Below, one piece after another: positions 41,527-50,329 of a DNA stretch of 64,000 nucleotides (positions within the stretch are counted from its first letter, which is position 1; each line of letters starts with the position of its first letter). Source of the stretch: an uncultured Collinsella sp. (GTDB lineage Bacteria; Actinomycetota; Coriobacteriia; Coriobacteriales; Coriobacteriaceae); the NCBI GenBank assembly GCA_934621295.1, contig CAKTVB010000001.1, positions 124,001-188,000 of the forward strand, given 5' to 3'. The position numbers were made by a program, and so were the translations under genes. Below the pieces are notes generated by a model that was not told the DNA's origin, did not search any database, and saw only the letters and a list, made by a program, of their open reading frames with translations.

Positions 41527-42636
41527 ATGAACACCAACATGTCTCGTCGTTCGTTCTTGGTTGGGTCCGGCAGCGCGGTGCTTGCTGCATTCCTGACCGC
41601 GTGCGGTAGCAACGATGCCGCCAAGGGTTCTGCTGGTTCCGCTGCCAAGGGCTCCGGCAAGACCATTTACGTCCTCACCCCGTCTGAGGATCACGGCTGG
41701 ACCGGCTCTGTGGCAACCTTTGCCAAGGAGAAGATCGAAGAGGTCAACAAGGCTGGCGTGTACAAGGCCGAGCTGCAGACCGCCGATTCCGCATCCAAGC
41801 AGATTCAAGAGGTCGAGGACATTCTCGCCGGCAACACCGATGAAATCGCCGGCATCGTTATTCAGCCCATGGACGACACCGTGCAGTCTGCCATCCAGTC
41901 CATCGTCGACGCGGGCATCCCGTACGTGGCCTTCGACCGCATCATCGAGGCCGTGGCCGACACCGCCGTCTCCAACGTCAAGGGCGATAACGAGGGCATC
42001 GGCGCTGGCTCTGCCGCCTACTTTGTCGAGAACGGCATGAAGCCGGGCGACAAGGTGTACGTGTACCAGGGCGACACCTCCTCCGTCACCACCCTGCGCG
42101 ACAGCGGCTTTGGCGAGTACCTCACCGGTAAGATCGAGTTCGACGGCAAGAAGATCGCCGACGACGCCAAGTGGACCGAAGACCAGGTCAACGACGCTGT
42201 CACCAAGTCCGGCGCCATGAACTGGAGCCGCTCCGACACCAAGGCTTCCTTCGAGTCCCTGATGGGCGACGAGTCCAACGCCGAGATCAAGTGGTTCTAT
42301 GCCGAGGACGACGAGCTTGCCATGGGCATCCTCGAGGCCCTCAACGGCGGCGGCATCTCCGACGCTACCAAGGACAAGATCTTTGCCACCAAGCCGTTCA
42401 TCACCGGTTGCGGCGGTCTTGACGAGTACTACGAGGTCATCCGCGGTAACTCCTACCAGGATATCGTCGAGAACCTTGGCGGCGTTATGTCCGTCACCTA
42501 CTCGCCGTCCATGATTCAGCTGGCCATCCAGGATATGGTCGACCATCTTGACGGTAAGGAAGTCGCACAGGATCACGTCATCAAGTGCGAGAACGTTACT
42601 AAGGATAACGTCAAGGACTTCAAGTCCTTCAAGTAA
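41527..42636 (+). CDS. Sugar ABC transporter substrate-binding lipoprotein
   Basis: A 369-residue periplasmic-binding protein of the RbsB/Peripla_BP_4 class. The N-terminal MSRRSFLVGSGS contains a twin-arginine motif and is followed by lipobox LTAC with Cys26. This suggests Tat export and lipid anchoring. The mature domain starts TIYVLTPSEDHGWTGSV and contains the paired lobes with GIVIQPMDD and VAFDRIIE. Ribosome site AAGGGAAACG. It is the third gene of the operon, and the ATPase and permease genes follow. Confidence 0.92.
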   Translation: MNTNMSRRSFLVGSGSAVLAAFLTACGSNDAAKGSAGSAAKGSGKTIYVLTPSEDHGWTGSVATFAKEKIEEVNKAGVYKAELQTADSASKQIQEVEDILAGNTDEIAGIVIQPMDDTVQSAIQSIVDAGIPYVAFDRIIEAVADTAVSNVKGDNEGIGAGSAAYFVENGMKPGDKVYVYQGDTSSVTTLRDSGFGEYLTGKIEFDGKKIADDAKWTEDQVNDAVTKSGAMNWSRSDTKASFESLMGDESNAEIKWFYAEDDELAMGILEALNGGGISDATKDKIFATKPFITGCGGLDEYYEVIRGNSYQDIVENLGGVMSVTYSPSMIQLAIQDMVDHLDGKEVAQDHVIKCENVTKDNVKDFKSFK

Positions 42637-42647
42637 GCCTTTCCCTG

Positions 42648-42676
42648 CCCCGTCGCAGCCTTCCAGCCGACGGGGC
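42648..42676 (+). terminator. Intra-operon hairpin after the binding-protein gene
   Basis: GCCCCGTCG and CGACGGGGC arms flank a 12-nt loop right after the stop, without a T-run. Such hairpins often protect the upstream mRNA and lower expression of the ATPase and permease genes relative to the binding protein. Confidence 0.6.
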
Positions 42677-42742
42677 ATTGGCTGTTTGATGCGGGCGGAG
42701 TCGCGGCTGCGCTCCGTCCGCATTCGTTAGGAGGTAATGCTC

Positions 42743-44227
42743 ATGGAACTCCTGAACATGAGCGGGATCTACAAAGCGTTTAGTGGCGTCTCGGTGCTTT
42801 CGGGTGTGGAGCTGCATGTAAACGTGGGCGAGATTCACGCATTGCTAGGAGAGAACGGCGCCGGCAAGTCGACGTTGATGAACATCCTCTCCGGTTCCTA
42901 TACGGCAGACGCTGGAACTGTCACCTTTGACGGTGCGGACATCACCGGCTCTTCCATCAAGCAGATCGAGGACGCAGGCATCGCTTTTGTGCACCAGGAG
43001 CTCAACCTGTTCAATGACCTGTTGGCATACGAAAACATTTTCCTGGGGGCCGAGGAGACCACCCCGTGGGGTTCGCTCAAAAAGCGCGACATGGCAAATA
43101 AGGCTGCCGAGCTCTTTGAGCGCTTGGGCGTGGACATCGACCCATACGCGCTGGTGGACGATTTGAAACCGAGTGAAAAGCAGCTGCTCGAGATCAGCCG
43201 CGCGCTTTTCCGCAACGCCAAACTGCTCATTTTGGACGAGCCTACCGCCTCGCTCAATACCGACGAAGTGGAGCATATGTTCCAGATCGTGCGCGGCCTG
43301 CGCGACAAGGGCACGTCATTCATTTTCATCTCGCACAAGATGCCCGAGATTTTTGACCTCTGCGATACCTATACGGTACTTCGCAACGGAAAATTCATCG
43401 CGAATGGCAATATCGCCGACACCACCCCTCGCGAGGTTACCAACCTGCTTGTGGGCGCTGCGCTCTCTGATCGCGACGCCTACGAGCCGCGCGAGCTGGG
43501 CGAGGAGATGCTTCGCGTTGAGCATTTTAGCGGCGAGGGTTTTGCAGACGTTACGTTCACGGCGCGCCGCGGTCAGATTATCGGCCTCACGGGCCTTAAG
43601 GGCTGTGGCAGCTCCGAGCTGATGCAGGGCCTTTTTGGTATCCATCATCCTTCGGGCGGCAACGTGGAGGTGTGCGGCAAGAAGCTGCACGGCGGATCGA
43701 TTCACGAGGCAATGGGCGCAGGCATAGCGATGCTGCCCGCCGACCGCAAGGAAAACTCGGTGATTCCGGACATGTCGTTGCTCGAGAACATGTATCTGTC
43801 CGAGCACGTGCTTTCCGCCCGTTCGTTTGCCATCAATACAAAGTGCGAGAACGAGCGCTTCGAGAAATACGGCAAGCTGCTCAACATCAAGGCGAATTCC
43901 TCGGCCGATAATATCAACTCGCTTTCGGGAGGCAACCAGCAGAAGGTCTTTTTGGCCCGATGGCTCAACACCGACGCCCAGGTGCTCTTGCTCGACAACC
44001 CCACGCAAGGCATCGACGTTGGCGCGAAGTCCGAGATTTATCACCTGATTTTGGATCTTGCTCGCAAGGGCAAGACGGTGATTATCAATACGCTCGAGAT
44101 TCCCGAGCTGCGCGAAGTGGCCGACGTCTGCTATGTGCTCTACGAGGGGCGCGTGGTCAAAGAGTTGGCGCATGACGAGATTAACGAGCAGACGGTGATG
44201 CTCTATTCGACGAACTCCGCTGCATAG
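42743..44227 (+). CDS. Sugar ABC transporter ATP-binding protein (two ABC domains)
   Basis: A 494-residue RbsA/MglA-type ATPase. Domain 1 has Walker A GENGAGKST and Walker B LLILDEPTAS, with a divergent signature (KPSEKQLLEIS). Domain 2 has the usual degenerate P-loop GLKGCGSSEL, the signature LSGGNQQKV and VLLLDNPTQGID, where Asn replaces the catalytic Glu. This asymmetry is typical of the family. ATG 42743 is eight bases after AGGAGG; ATG 42737 is too close. It energises the import of the operon's sugar. Confidence 0.93.
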   Translation: MELLNMSGIYKAFSGVSVLSGVELHVNVGEIHALLGENGAGKSTLMNILSGSYTADAGTVTFDGADITGSSIKQIEDAGIAFVHQELNLFNDLLAYENIFLGAEETTPWGSLKKRDMANKAAELFERLGVDIDPYALVDDLKPSEKQLLEISRALFRNAKLLILDEPTASLNTDEVEHMFQIVRGLRDKGTSFIFISHKMPEIFDLCDTYTVLRNGKFIANGNIADTTPREVTNLLVGAALSDRDAYEPRELGEEMLRVEHFSGEGFADVTFTARRGQIIGLTGLKGCGSSELMQGLFGIHHPSGGNVEVCGKKLHGGSIHEAMGAGIAMLPADRKENSVIPDMSLLENMYLSEHVLSARSFAINTKCENERFEKYGKLLNIKANSSADNINSLSGGNQQKVFLARWLNTDAQVLLLDNPTQGIDVGAKSEIYHLILDLARKGKTVIINTLEIPELREVADVCYVLYEGRVVKELAHDEINEQTVMLYSTNSAA

Positions 44228-44258
44228 GCTTATTGATTGGAATGGTGAGGTGCATCTT

Positions 44259-45305
44259 ATGAAAGACGCAGCTGTGAGCAAGAAACCGGTGTCGGCTGGA
44301 CTGCTCAACATTGTTAAGACCTACAGCTTTGTGCTGGTGTTCCTGGTCATCTATATCGTGTACGCATCTGTTTCGGGCGGCTTTGCCTTGGGCTCGGCCA
44401 TGAACGTGTTCCGTCACAGTGCCGTAATCGGCGTGATCGCCATCGGCATGGGTATCGTGTGCCTTACGGGCGACATCGACCTTTCCGTGGGCTCGATGCT
44501 CGCGTTTGTGGCCGGTTTCTCGGTCGTGGTATTCAACCAGACCAATTCCATTCCGCTGACGCTGCTGTTCGCTGTCCTTTTTGGAGCGCTGTGTGGCTTG
44601 ATCAACGGTGTACTCGTGGGCATCGTGCAGATGCCGTCGTTCATCGTTACGCTGGCAACGATGCTTATCTATCGCTCCCTCTCGCAGTATGCGTGCCAGC
44701 ATATCCCGGCTGAGCTTATCGGCAACGGCAGCTCGGTTTTCCGTATGTCCAATGCGCTCGACAGTTATCAGGCGTTCTACGCGTTTGGTAACGGTAAGGT
44801 TGCCGGAATCATGCCAATCGTGGGCTTGATCATGGTGCTCATGGTGGTGCTGTTCGTCTATATCTGCACTTCGACGAAGTTTGGCAAGAAGATCTATGCC
44901 GTGGGCTCCAACGCTCGCGCCGCGCACCTTGCGGGCATCAACGTTTCTGCTATGCGTACCTTGGTCTTTATAATCGCCGGCGCCTTGGTGGGGCTGGGAG
45001 CGTTCCTGTGGATCGCTATGAACGCAAGCGCCGACCCCGCCACCACGGGTAAAAGCTACGAGATGTACGCCATCGCGGCCGTTGTGCTTGGCGGCATTGC
45101 CATGAGCGGCGGCAAGGGTCGCATTCTGGGCGTGCTGTTTGGCGCCATGTCGTACACCGTGATCGACAAGATCATCATCGCCCTTAAGATGGATTCGCTT
45201 ATCAACGACACCATCAAGGGCGTGATCTTGATCGTGGTCATTTTGATCCAGGTTGCAGGACCGCAGCTCAAGGCGCGTTTTGGAAAAAGCAAAGTGGTTA
45301 AATAG
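44259..45305 (+). CDS. Sugar ABC transporter permease
   Basis: A 348-residue RbsC-type membrane subunit (BPD_transp_2) with about nine hydrophobic segments. It carries the coupling-helix region VGSNARAAHLAGINV that contacts the ATPase. IGMGIVCLTGDIDLSVGSMLAF is characteristic. ATG 44259 is eight bases after GGTGAGG; the upstream GTG is not needed. Last gene of the operon, followed by a strong terminator. Confidence 0.92.
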   Translation: MKDAAVSKKPVSAGLLNIVKTYSFVLVFLVIYIVYASVSGGFALGSAMNVFRHSAVIGVIAIGMGIVCLTGDIDLSVGSMLAFVAGFSVVVFNQTNSIPLTLLFAVLFGALCGLINGVLVGIVQMPSFIVTLATMLIYRSLSQYACQHIPAELIGNGSSVFRMSNALDSYQAFYAFGNGKVAGIMPIVGLIMVLMVVLFVYICTSTKFGKKIYAVGSNARAAHLAGINVSAMRTLVFIIAGALVGLGAFLWIAMNASADPATTGKSYEMYAIAAVVLGGIAMSGGKGRILGVLFGAMSYTVIDKIIIALKMDSLINDTIKGVILIVVILIQVAGPQLKARFGKSKVVK

Positions 45306-45331
45306 CACGCTTGTGCAATAGCGTTGTGATA

Positions 45332-45366
45332 ACCGCCGCCGGGCAGTCCTCCCCGGCGGCGGTTTT
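45332..45366 (+). terminator. Terminator of the sugar operon
   Basis: ACCGCCGCCGGG pairs with CCCGGCGGCGGT around a short loop, followed by TTTTG. It lies 27 bp after the permease stop. Confidence 0.93.
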
Positions 45367-45485
45367 GCTGTGGGACTTGTTGTTGGGCACAGGGCGGCCT
45401 CGTGCCACTTGTCCGAGCTTGAGCCCATGCAGGGCAGCTACAATGGCCAGATAGGAAACCTTACCGCTCCATCCCGGGAGGAACT

Positions 45486-45977
45486 ATGGATACGCCGGTA
45501 GATTATGAGCTGCTTGTGCAGCAGATCGAGGCCTTGGCTCAGGCCGACAACCACTGGCTGCCGGTTTTGTCCAATGCATCGGCTTGTCTTTTCGAGGCTA
45601 TGGACAACATCAACTGGGCGGGGTTCTATGTAGTGGACGAATCTACGCGAGACCAAAAGGCGCCGGAGCTGCGTCTGGGCCCCTTCCAGGGTAAGGTCGC
45701 CTGCGTGCGCATCCCGTTTGGTCGCGGCGTCTGCGGAACCGCGGCGGCAGAGGACAAGATGCAGCTCGTTCCCGATGTGCACGCGTTTCCGGGGCACATC
45801 GCCTGCGATGCAGCGTCGCGCTCCGAAGTGGTTGTGCCGCTTCATTGCGGGGGTCGCATGGTGGGCGTGCTAGATATCGACAGCCCCCTGCTTGGCCGGT
45901 TTTCTGCACATGATGCACGGGGGCTGGGGTCTTTCGTCCGCACTTTAGAGGACTGCATTTGCTGGAATGAATGCTAA
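45486..45977 (+). CDS. msrC: Free methionine-(R)-sulfoxide reductase (GAF domain)
   Basis: A 163-residue single GAF-domain enzyme that repairs oxidised free methionine. The three catalytic-site cysteines are Cys73 (ACVRIPFGRG), Cys83 (GVCGTAA) and Cys107 (PGHIACD). Their spacing of 10 and 24 residues is the same as that of Cys84, Cys94 and Cys118 in E. coli fRMsr. Ribosome site GGGAGG. A TACAAT box lies at 45438-45443. It is a single gene between the sugar operon terminator and the SDR gene. Confidence 0.93.
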   Translation: MDTPVDYELLVQQIEALAQADNHWLPVLSNASACLFEAMDNINWAGFYVVDESTRDQKAPELRLGPFQGKVACVRIPFGRGVCGTAAAEDKMQLVPDVHAFPGHIACDAASRSEVVVPLHCGGRMVGVLDIDSPLLGRFSAHDARGLGSFVRTLEDCICWNEC

Positions 45978-46235
45978 GCGATTTATCCAGCAAAGCGCTT
46001 CTGGCAGCGATATAAAACGTTTTTGCGGAGGGTTGACTTTCGGGCTGTCCTTCTTTCTTGCCGCTTTGGTGAGGATGCCCCGCCCTTAGGCTCTCTGCAT
46101 CTCACCGCCTACCGTTTGACGTGCTCCCATATGCCGATGGGCTTCTCGTGCGAAGGCTTACGTACGCTACTCTGACGCTTGCTAGCTGCGACGCCTGGAT
46201 AGTCATCGGGCGCCGCCACAAAGAGAGGAGCCGTT

Positions 46236-46994
46236 ATGGGCCGTTTGGATAACAAGGTTGCCGTCGTTACCGGTGCGAACTCCGGCGTTGGTGCTGCTAT
46301 TGCCAAGCTGTTTGCTGCCGAGGGCGCAAAGGTCGTTATGACCGCGCGTCGCGAGGCTGCGCTCGAAGAGGTCTCTGCCGAGATTCAGGCTGCCGGCGGC
46401 GAGACGCTTGTCGTTCCTACCGACATTTCCAAGCCCGAAGACCCCGAGCGTATGATGGCCACTGCCGAGGAGAAGTTTGGCCAGATTGACATCCTCGTTA
46501 ATAACGCGGGCATTCTTGAAAGCGGCCTTAAACCGGTCGATCGCTTTACGGACGAGGACCTCGATCGCATTATCGAGACCAACCAGAAGGGCACCATGCG
46601 CTGCATGCGCGCGGCAACCAAGCGCATGAAGGCGGGCGCGAGTATCGTGAACATCGCATCTGTCGCCGGCGAGAAGGGCTGCGGCGGTGCGGTGTACGTG
46701 TCCACCAAGGCTGCGGTGATCGGCGTGACCAAGCACACGGCGCTGCGCTTCCAGGCAACGGGCATTCGCTGCAACGCTATTTGCCCGGGCACCATTGTGA
46801 CCCCTATGGTCGCCGGCACCACTGCTGCCGATATGGACGCCGATATGATGGGCGCCATGGCAACGCACTCCAACCTGCAGACTCAGCCTTGCATGCCCGA
46901 GGATGTGGCGAATATCGCGCTGTTCTTGGCTAGCGACGAGTCCCGCGCCCTTACCGGCCAGATTCTCGTAAGTGACTTTGGTGCAATGCTCTAA
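46236..46994 (+). CDS. Short-chain dehydrogenase/reductase (SDR)
   Basis: A classical SDR of 252 residues. The cofactor motif TGANSGVGAAIA is at 12-23, NNAG at 89-92, and the catalytic Ser142, Tyr154 and Lys158 (YVSTK) are all present. The C-terminus ends in the usual ALTGQILVSDFGAML. Arg38/Arg39 after the second strand suggest NADPH. Gut Coriobacteriia use SDRs for bile acids and steroids, but the substrate here cannot be inferred. The 258-bp gap upstream holds no gene. Confidence 0.9.
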   Translation: MGRLDNKVAVVTGANSGVGAAIAKLFAAEGAKVVMTARREAALEEVSAEIQAAGGETLVVPTDISKPEDPERMMATAEEKFGQIDILVNNAGILESGLKPVDRFTDEDLDRIIETNQKGTMRCMRAATKRMKAGASIVNIASVAGEKGCGGAVYVSTKAAVIGVTKHTALRFQATGIRCNAICPGTIVTPMVAGTTAADMDADMMGAMATHSNLQTQPCMPEDVANIALFLASDESRALTGQILVSDFGAML

Positions 46995-47095
46995 GATGCA
47001 ACTCCCCCTACGAATTTGATGGCATTTCTGACAGATTGCTGACGGAAATTGTTAGAATGTTGCTCAACATTTTTGGGGTTGTTATCAAACCGCTA

Positions 47096-47130
47096 ACCGC
47101 CTGCGCGCACCATGGCGCACGGGCGGTTTT
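47096..47130 (+). terminator. Terminator after the SDR gene
   Basis: ACCGCCTGCGCGC pairs with GCGCACGGGCGGT (one mismatch) around CACCAT, followed by TTTT. Confidence 0.88.
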
Positions 47131-47201
47131 GTTATGTCGATAGGGGATGATATTCAATCGTAGTTCCCGGTTGCATTCAGTTTTAGCAATCGGTTTTTAT
47201 C

Positions 47202-47242
47202 GGGGGGGGGCCTCGCGAGATATGTTTCTCGCAGGTCCGCGA
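47202..47242 (+). promoter_or_regulatory. Poly-G tract and hairpin upstream of the LPxTG gene
   Basis: Nine consecutive G at 47202-47210 are followed by a GCGAGA/TCTCGC hairpin (about 47215-47232). The tract lies ~157 bp before the start codon of a cell-wall protein gene, and after the upstream terminator. Homopolymer G runs at such places are classic slipped-strand sites. The remaining gap 47131-47366 holds no gene. Confidence 0.6.
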
Positions 47243-47366
47243 CATATGCGACCCCACTTAAAATGATTCCCAAAACCTCCTACTATCGCGATGAATAACG
47301 CTGGCTGCCTGCGGTGATATGGCCTGTTTGGACCGGGCGGCCGGAAATGCCGATGGGGAGGACAAA

Positions 47367-49394
47367 ATGGAGCTTAAACGAAGCATACGCGCCCGGGCAG
47401 CGCGCCTGGTGGCGATGTTTGCCATGGCACTTGTCTGCGCGCTGGTTCTGGTGCCGAGTGCCTATGCCGACGGTGCCGTGGCACGTATTGACGAGACTGG
47501 GTCTGAGTACAACACGTTTGATGAGGCTGTTGCCGCCGCAAAGAACGGCGAGACGGTTACGCTGCTTGCCGATGCGGAGACTGCCGGCCTTAACCTGAGC
47601 AAGGATCTCACCATTGATGGTGACGGCAAGGCGCTGACGTTCGCCGGCGAGGGTATTGCCCTTTTTGGTAAGGCACTGACGTTCGAGAACGTTACCGTGA
47701 GCATGACCAGTGTTGGCTCTACGCCGTATGCCGAGTCCGAGTGGAAGTGGATGGCTGTGAGCGCAAGCGGAGGCGCCTCTATTACGCTTGATAATGCTTC
47801 GCTCGCCATGGACGGCGCAAAAACTGCAAAGAATACGCATGCTATCTATTTCACGGGCGACAACACACTTAACTTGAAAAACGGCTCCAGTCTCACTATC
47901 GAGAACTACCCGCAGGATGCTCTTGAGTGGGATGGCGGCAGTGGCAAGGGCTACAACGTGAATATTGAGGGCGATTCTACCTATACTTCCGATCACAATC
48001 GTTCTGGTTTTACCGGCACGTTCTACGCTACGATCGACCATTCTACGGTCAACGTCGTGAACTCGACCGGCAACGGTTCGAACGGTTCGCACTTCAATAT
48101 CAAGAACGGCTCCACCGTCGATTTCTCCGGCAATGGTTCGCATGGCCTTTCTGCTGGCAATCTGACCATCGATAACTCCAAGGTTACTGCCAATAATAAC
48201 GGTCTGACTGGCATTACGTTTAACGGCGAAGGCGTTTTTAAGGCCGCCGACGTGCAGGTTACTGACACCATTGGCAAGGACCTTAAATGGGGAGACATTA
48301 TTTATGATGGCGGTATCCGTCTCTCCCCGAACGCCGTGCTCGATGTCGATGCGGCTTCCACTATTTCCATCACTGGCAACAAAGCCACGGGCCTCTTCCT
48401 CGATGCAGGCACATCGGCAACTTTTGCCAAGGACTCCAACCTCGTGATCACCGGCAATGATGCGTCTGCGGAGAACGCCATCAACAAGCCCAAACAGGAC
48501 CTTGCCCAGATGGGTGGCGGAGTTGTCGTGCGTGGTGGCTCCAACCTCACGCTTCCTACCTCTGCAGTGATCGACAACAACAACGCTGCCCTTGCCGGCG
48601 ACGACCTGTATGCTGAGCAGGGTGCAACGATCTCGTTTGGCGAGACGGTCGAGGGCGACACCCTTACTGCCTTTAACGGCTGCGGCGACGCCATCACCGG
48701 TTGGTTCGATGACTCCAAGGATGCTCGCTGGTGCGCGCACTGGACGGATAGCACTCCGTGGCATGTTGATGCTGTCAAGGCCGACTCCTATGAGACGTCC
48801 GTTGCCCTCGAGACGCCCGTTGCCCTCAAGGCTGCGCACGGCGTAACCGCCGCCCATGCAGAGATCTCTGGCACCAAGGTGCTCAAGGGTGCCGATCTTG
48901 CTGAGGACGACTTTGAGTTCACGCTTTCGCAGAACGACGATGTCATCTCTCGCGTCAAGAATGCCGCCGACGGCTCCTTCACGTTTGGCGAGTCTGCTTT
49001 TGATGTCACGGCCGATGACATCATGGATACCGACAATCACAAGGTCTCCTACACGCTCGACGTGGCTGAGGTCAAGGGCAATAAGGCCAATGTGACCTAC
49101 GACACCTCCGTCAAGAAGGTTGTTGTTACCGCCGTGCCCGAGGATGATCACGTGAAGCTGACCTATCAGGTCGACGGTAAGGACGTGGAGGACCTCGCTT
49201 CTGCCCTCGTGTTCACGAACACCTACACCAAGCCTGCTGAACCCACCACGCCTAGTGAGCCCAAGAAACCGGGCAAGACCACGAAGCAGGGTCTCCCGAA
49301 GACGGGCGACGCTTCGCTTGCCGCTCCCGTTGCGTTTGCTCTTGCGGCTGTTGCCGCCTGCGGTGCCGGCGTTGTGATGCGCCGTCGCGCCTAG
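47367..49394 (+). CDS. LPxTG cell-wall protein: beta-helix repeats and Spy0128-type pilin domain
   Basis: A 675-residue exported protein. The signal peptide is at residues 1-36 (to PSAYADG). It is followed by a parallel beta-helix-like region (about 37-480, with NGSSLTIENYP, NLTIDNSKVTANN and similar turns). An isopeptide-type FctA/Spy0128 domain (about 510-630, from EISGTKVLKGADLAEDDFEF to ALVFTNTY) comes next. A Pro-rich spacer leads to the sortase signal LPKTG, a hydrophobic helix and the RRRA tail. GGGGAGGACAAA precedes ATG 47367. It may be an adhesin or pilus-like subunit. A long open frame on the opposite strand is coding shadow. The upstream poly-G tract suggests variable expression. 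Confidence 0.9.
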   Translation: MELKRSIRARAARLVAMFAMALVCALVLVPSAYADGAVARIDETGSEYNTFDEAVAAAKNGETVTLLADAETAGLNLSKDLTIDGDGKALTFAGEGIALFGKALTFENVTVSMTSVGSTPYAESEWKWMAVSASGGASITLDNASLAMDGAKTAKNTHAIYFTGDNTLNLKNGSSLTIENYPQDALEWDGGSGKGYNVNIEGDSTYTSDHNRSGFTGTFYATIDHSTVNVVNSTGNGSNGSHFNIKNGSTVDFSGNGSHGLSAGNLTIDNSKVTANNNGLTGITFNGEGVFKAADVQVTDTIGKDLKWGDIIYDGGIRLSPNAVLDVDAASTISITGNKATGLFLDAGTSATFAKDSNLVITGNDASAENAINKPKQDLAQMGGGVVVRGGSNLTLPTSAVIDNNNAALAGDDLYAEQGATISFGETVEGDTLTAFNGCGDAITGWFDDSKDARWCAHWTDSTPWHVDAVKADSYETSVALETPVALKAAHGVTAAHAEISGTKVLKGADLAEDDFEFTLSQNDDVISRVKNAADGSFTFGESAFDVTADDIMDTDNHKVSYTLDVAEVKGNKANVTYDTSVKKVVVTAVPEDDHVKLTYQVDGKDVEDLASALVFTNTYTKPAEPTTPSEPKKPGKTTKQGLPKTGDASLAAPVAFALAAVAACGAGVVMRRRA

Positions 49395-49428
49395 CCCGTA
49401 GCTTGGCTTTCGCTTTTCCGGCTTTTGA

Positions 49429-49468
49429 AGTGCGCCATCTGCCTTTACGGCGGGTGGCGCACTTTTTG
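49429..49468 (+). terminator. Terminator after the LPxTG gene
   Basis: GTGCGCCA and TGGCGCAC arms (49431-49438, 49456-49463) are followed by TTTTT. Confidence 0.88.
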
Positions 49469-49483
49469 TGCGCCCTATGCAAC

Positions 49484-50281
49484 CTACGAAGCGTGGCTGG
49501 CTCCGGTAACGTAGTCGATAACGACACCGGGCTGGTTGTTGTAGCAATAGACGTTGAGGCTCAAGCCGGCTCCATCGTCTTCGAGCGAATAGGCCTCTAT
49601 GTGCACGCCGTGGGCAACAAGTTCGCCCTCTTCAAAGAGCGGGGTCACGCGATAAAGTACGTGATTGCGTGTGCGTTCGATATAGCGCGCAGTTTGTTGC
49701 TCAAACGGCTCCATACCGTCGACGTTCATGGCACGCGTACCGGTGATGAGGTTGCGCTCGTTGTCGTTTTCTCCGCAGAGCGAAAAGGCGATCAGGTGGC
49801 AGCGGTTGTAAAGGGCTCCCTCGTCGATAAAGTCGTAGCTGCGCTGATCCCACCCGCTGGGATACACGTGAGAGATGTTCTCGCGTGGCCTGGTGGGTAG
49901 CGTTTCTGGCCCCAGACAGGCAAAGGCGGCTCCGCACCGGTCGAGGTAATCAAGTCGCGAGAACTCGGTAAAAGAGCCGGACTGTGCCCGCGAGACCTCT
50001 TCTGAGGTGAAAGTCGGCGCCCCTTGCGGATGCGTTGCGTCTGCGCCGATATAGACTATGGGATTGCCGCTATAGCTGGGTATATCGCCCAGACTCGAGA
50101 CCGAGGCGGCGTTGGAGAGGCGTTGAGACAGCGTATCGGGAAGCAGATGGGCGAGGCCCGCGCATCCGCTAAAAGACCCTATACCGCCGGTGGCGATTGC
50201 GATGACAAGAGTGACGATAAGCGCAGCCAAACGCTGCCTCGTATTGTCTTTGCGACACCTGCGCTGAGGGCGATATCCCAT
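49484..50281 (-). CDS. Secreted DNA/RNA non-specific endonuclease (EndA/NucA-like)
   Basis: 265 residues from ATG 50281 (MGYRPQRR), six bases after GGAGG. A basic N-terminus and hydrophobic helix (about 18-40) act as signal or anchor. Residues ~75-260 form the Endonuclease_NS_2 domain: NPIVYIG, LDYLDRCGAAFACLG, the active-site YNRCHLIAFSLCG (His) and ERNLITGTRAMNVDGM (Asn metal ligand). The usual DRGH is NRCH here. It probably degrades extracellular DNA for nutrients or takes part in DNA entry. It is followed by larE upstream on the same strand, 48 bp away. Confidence 0.88.
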   Translation of the reverse strand: MGYRPQRRCRKDNTRQRLAALIVTLVIAIATGGIGSFSGCAGLAHLLPDTLSQRLSNAASVSSLGDIPSYSGNPIVYIGADATHPQGAPTFTSEEVSRAQSGSFTEFSRLDYLDRCGAAFACLGPETLPTRPRENISHVYPSGWDQRSYDFIDEGALYNRCHLIAFSLCGENDNERNLITGTRAMNVDGMEPFEQQTARYIERTRNHVLYRVTPLFEEGELVAHGVHIEAYSLEDDGAGLSLNVYCYNNQPGVVIDYVTGASHAS

Positions 50282-50329
50282 GCGTTTCCTCCTTTGCAGC
50301 ATGGTATCAGCCTGCTTGGACGCGAAATG

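Noticed and set aside
47283..49547. 754-codon open frame on the minus strand opposite the LPxTG gene
   Set aside because: It lies entirely on the complement of a gene with signal peptide, repeats and sortase signal, and its own translation has no recognisable domain.
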